64,000 bases of DNA from contig NW_006763131.1 in assembly GCF_000264905.1 (NCBI RefSeq), positions 2,179,939 to 2,243,938 of the forward strand, given 5' to 3'. The stretch is from Stereum hirsutum FP-91666 SS1 (taxonomy: Eukaryota > Basidiomycota > Agaricomycetes > Russulales > Stereaceae). The notes under the pieces are model-generated. The model had not been told where the DNA came from, ran no database searches, and worked only from the letters and a program-made list of their open reading frames with translations. This document shows, piece by piece, positions 61,559-64,000 of the stretch (positions within the stretch are counted from its first letter, which is position 1; each line of letters opens with the position of its first letter). Made by a program: the position numbers and the translations under genes.

Positions 61559-63689
61559 CTACCGGTCAACCTCACTGAATGGTAGGTTAGTATCAAGTCG
61601 AGTCTTGAAGCAGATAGAGGTGAAGAGGCGCACCCGAACACAAGATCCATGGTACCAATGATAGCCACGACGTCGGCGATATAATGCTGTAAACGAAACG
61701 AAATAAGTATGGACAGAGACACCACATAAGCATAAACAAATCATCTCACATCTGCAGGGCAAAACGGGGTACATGTGAGCTGAGCGCCTATGAAGTAAAG
61801 ACAATGAATCACGTACGTCTCATCATGAAGTCAGCACCTGCGAGGTGGGCGAAACCCGGCGCACGGATCTTGCACCTGTATGGGCGATTCGTGCCATCCC
61901 TAAAGACAACCGAATATCCTCAGAACGAATTGAAATATAGAGGCAAGAACGAATGAACGTACGAAACGAGATAGACACCCATTTCGCCCTTGGGTGCCTC
62001 GATGGCAGAGTAGGTCTCACCAGGAGGAACCGAGTAACCCTCACTGAAGAGCTGTCATCCGGAACGTATCGGTTAACTTTCATATTCAGATATGATGAAT
62101 GAGCTAACCTTGAAGTGATGAATAAGGGACTCCATGCTCTCTTTCATTGAGGCACGCGGTGGTGGTACGAGCTTGTGGTCGTCGACCTTGACGGGCCCGG
62201 TGGTGATCTTGTTCAGACACTGCAGACGGAGAATATTGTAAGTTGCCAATCCACTACGAGACTACAGCGTTACTTGCCTGGTCGATGATTCGGAGCGACT
62301 CGCGGAACTCCTGGACACGGCACAAATACCGGTCATAACAGTCACCGTTCTTACCGATCGGAACGTCAAACTCAACCTAGGCGCAAACCGGACGTCAGTG
62401 ATCTCTTTCTTGCCAATGACCACCCAAAATGCACGCGCACCTCATCATACTTGTCGTAGGGTGCAATCTTCCTCAAGTCCCACTTCACACCACTTCCACG
62501 CAACATGACTCCGGAAAAGCTGTAATCCAAAGCCTCCTGAGCGGTGACCGGCCCAATACCGATCGTTCTCTGCTTCCAAATTCTGTTTCCAGTGACGACC
62601 TCCTCGATTTCGTCCACACGGGAGCTAAATTGAGTAGCCCACTGGTAAATGTCGTTGAGTAGGCCGTGGGGGAGGTCAAAGGCGACACCACCAGGTCGGA
62701 CGTAAGCGGCGTGAAGGCGGGCACCGGAGACGCGCTCGTAGAATTCCATGAGCTTCTCGCGCTCCTCGAAACCCCAGAGGAAAGGTGTGAGTGCTCCCAC
62801 ATCCATGGCGTGTGTGAGAACGGCCATCAAGTCTGAATGCCGCACGATGAAGGATGGAAATATGTGAGTTATGGGACAAGGAAAGGGAGCAGGGGTAATG
62901 GGCTTACGGTTGAGAATACGAGTAATTTCACCAAAGAGTGTGCGAATCCATTTTGCCCGCTCTGGAACTTCGATATTCAAAAGCTTCTCCACAGCCAGCG
63001 AGTAGCAGAGCTCGTTCGTCACTGTTGAAATTGACGTTCAGAACGAGATTTTCGTGAACAAGCGGAGGAAAACGTACTCATGGAGACGTAGTCCAAACGG
63101 TCAAAGTATGGCAGAGCTTGGGTGTATGTTTTGTACTCAATCAACTTCTCCGTCCCTCTGTGCAAAAGACCGACGTGCTGAACATGACAAAGTAAGCGAA
63201 TGAGCGACAAGAGATATTTGGGTGTGTAACTTACTGGGTCTGCACGAAGGATCTCCTCTCCGTTCAGCTCGAGGATTAGCCGTAGCACACCGTGAGCAGC
63301 GGGATGCTGTGGACTAACAATACTATCAGTATGTAATATGGGATTGCGAGCACGAGCCACACTCACCCAAAGTTGACTGAAGACAAACACGCACTAATTC
63401 AAGCTCAAAACCTACAATATTCAACGCAGGGCGACTAACCTGTAAAGTGTCTCATCGTCGACTCTTTCCGAGCACCAGTCTCCGCCAAAATATCCTGAGC
63501 ACTCCTTCCCTGCAAGTCTTCGACGACATGGGTATCGAGCGCGTGCTTCGTCGCTCTTGTGTATGGGGCAAGATTCGGGTCCTTCACGGTCTCCTGACGC
63601 AACGACGAGGAAGTTGAAAAGCATCGACTAGCGAGCCGAGACGCCGAAGCTGACGCCGCAAGCTGACGTCGAAGGAGGGTGGTGGCCAT
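61559..63689 (-). CDS. NADH:ubiquinone oxidoreductase 49-kDa subunit (complex I)
   Basis: A multi-exon nuclear gene for the mitochondrial complex I subunit NDUFS2/Nuo49. The start [20 protein letters not shown] is a mitochondrial presequence rich in Arg, Ser and Ala. The mature part has [32 protein letters not shown], the [12 protein letters not shown] region, [42 protein letters not shown] and [10 protein letters not shown], ending [17 protein letters not shown]. An exon of only 10 nt (63376-63367) encodes part of VNFG. This subunit forms the quinone-binding site with PSST. It is divergent from the Atg27-like gene, with 108 bp between starts. Confidence 0.92.
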
Positions 63690-63797
63690 CGTTGGCGACG
63701 GCGGCGAGCAGGGAATGAGTGAAGTTGCACAACGCGGGCAGCGTCGACGAATCACATTCGGCCAAATTCGGATATTCACACGGCCGGTCTCTCCTAG

Positions 63798-64000
63798 ATG
63801 GGATCACAGTTGAGAACGCCAGCACCCGTCCCGATGCGTCTCCAACCTCGTCTACCACTTTTTCTGTCTGCTCTCTCCCTTCTTGCCACCGTCGTCGTTG
63901 CTGCCGGTGGTGACAGTCAAAACGCTGAAAGATCGTGCACTGCCCATGACGGTGATACCTTCTACGACCTGAGCCCGCTACAATCAAGGTATACCCCTAT
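63798..64000 (+). CDS. Atg27/MRH-domain protein, partial at the right edge
   Basis: The 5' part of a gene that runs off the window. The frame opens at 63798, or at an in-frame ATG at 63834 that starts MRLQPRLPLFLSALSLLATVVVAAGG, a signal peptide. It continues with SCTAHDGDTFYDLSPLQS, which fits the start of the mannose-6-phosphate receptor homology domain (C...DG..YDLSPL) found in Atg27 and Mrl1-type sorting proteins. A GTATAC donor after CAATCAAG at 63988 suggests an intron begins near the edge. It is divergent from the complex I gene. Confidence 0.65.
   Translation, partial: MGSQLRTPAPVPMRLQPRLPLFLSALSLLATVVVAAGGDSQNAERSCTAHDGDTFYDLSPLQSRYTP

Overview
This window is nuclear DNA from a filamentous basidiomycete, most likely an Agaricomycete. 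Genes are dense and broken by many short introns (about 48 to 80 bp) with GTRNGT donors, CTRAC-type branch points and YAG acceptors. Neighbours are often divergent with 110 to 300 bp between start codons. The proteins closely match fungal housekeeping families. I see no rRNA, tRNA, CRISPR array or intact transposon. Exon limits were worked out by hand from splice sites and reading-frame continuity; genes for which exon limits are listed were checked to the base.

Layout, left to right. 0.2-2.4 kb: a tyrosine phosphatase and an NR2C2AP-like protein. 2.9-10.3 kb: two paralogous protein kinases on either side of an HNH-nuclease-like gene. 11.2-14.0 kb: an O-fucosyltransferase-like type II membrane protein, divergent from DPM3 of dolichol-phosphate-mannose synthase. 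14.1-19.2 kb: a CstF-64-like protein without an RRM, divergent from beta-COP. 20.1-25.4 kb: a PDR-type ABC transporter. 26.0-33.6 kb: a Zip2/SHOC1-like meiotic protein, divergent from AP-3 delta. 34.4-37.7 kb: a GCK-III/Ste20-like kinase and a small signal-peptide and membrane protein. 38.3-43.0 kb: a large E2 ubiquitin-conjugating protein with SUMO-interacting-like motifs, a ubiquitin-interacting-like motif and a cysteine-rich region. 43.6-45.9 kb: a cation diffusion facilitator. 47.4-49.2 kb: a secreted repeat protein with dibasic Kex2-like sites. 49.7-51.5 kb: an Lnt-like membrane CN-hydrolase. 52.0-57.5 kb: an ABCC/YOR1-like transporter. 59.2-61.4 kb: a glutaredoxin divergent from NIF3. 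61.6-63.7 kb: the 49-kDa subunit of complex I, divergent from an Atg27/MRH-domain gene that runs off the right edge.

Most genes serve membrane traffic (beta-COP, AP-3 delta, Atg27-like), glycosylation (fucosyltransferase-like, DPM3), transport (two ABC transporters, CDF) and signalling (three kinases, one phosphatase). The least conventional loci are the dibasic-site repeat protein, the E2 with SUMO- and ubiquitin-binding-like motifs, the kinase/HNH/kinase group, the RRM-less CstF-64-like gene, and two exons of 7 and 10 nt. Small DNA elements of note are an 18-of-19-base repeat at 5.4 and 37.2 kb, a 14-bp perfect palindrome near 59.1 kb, and a PDRE-like site with an inverted repeat upstream of the PDR transporter.
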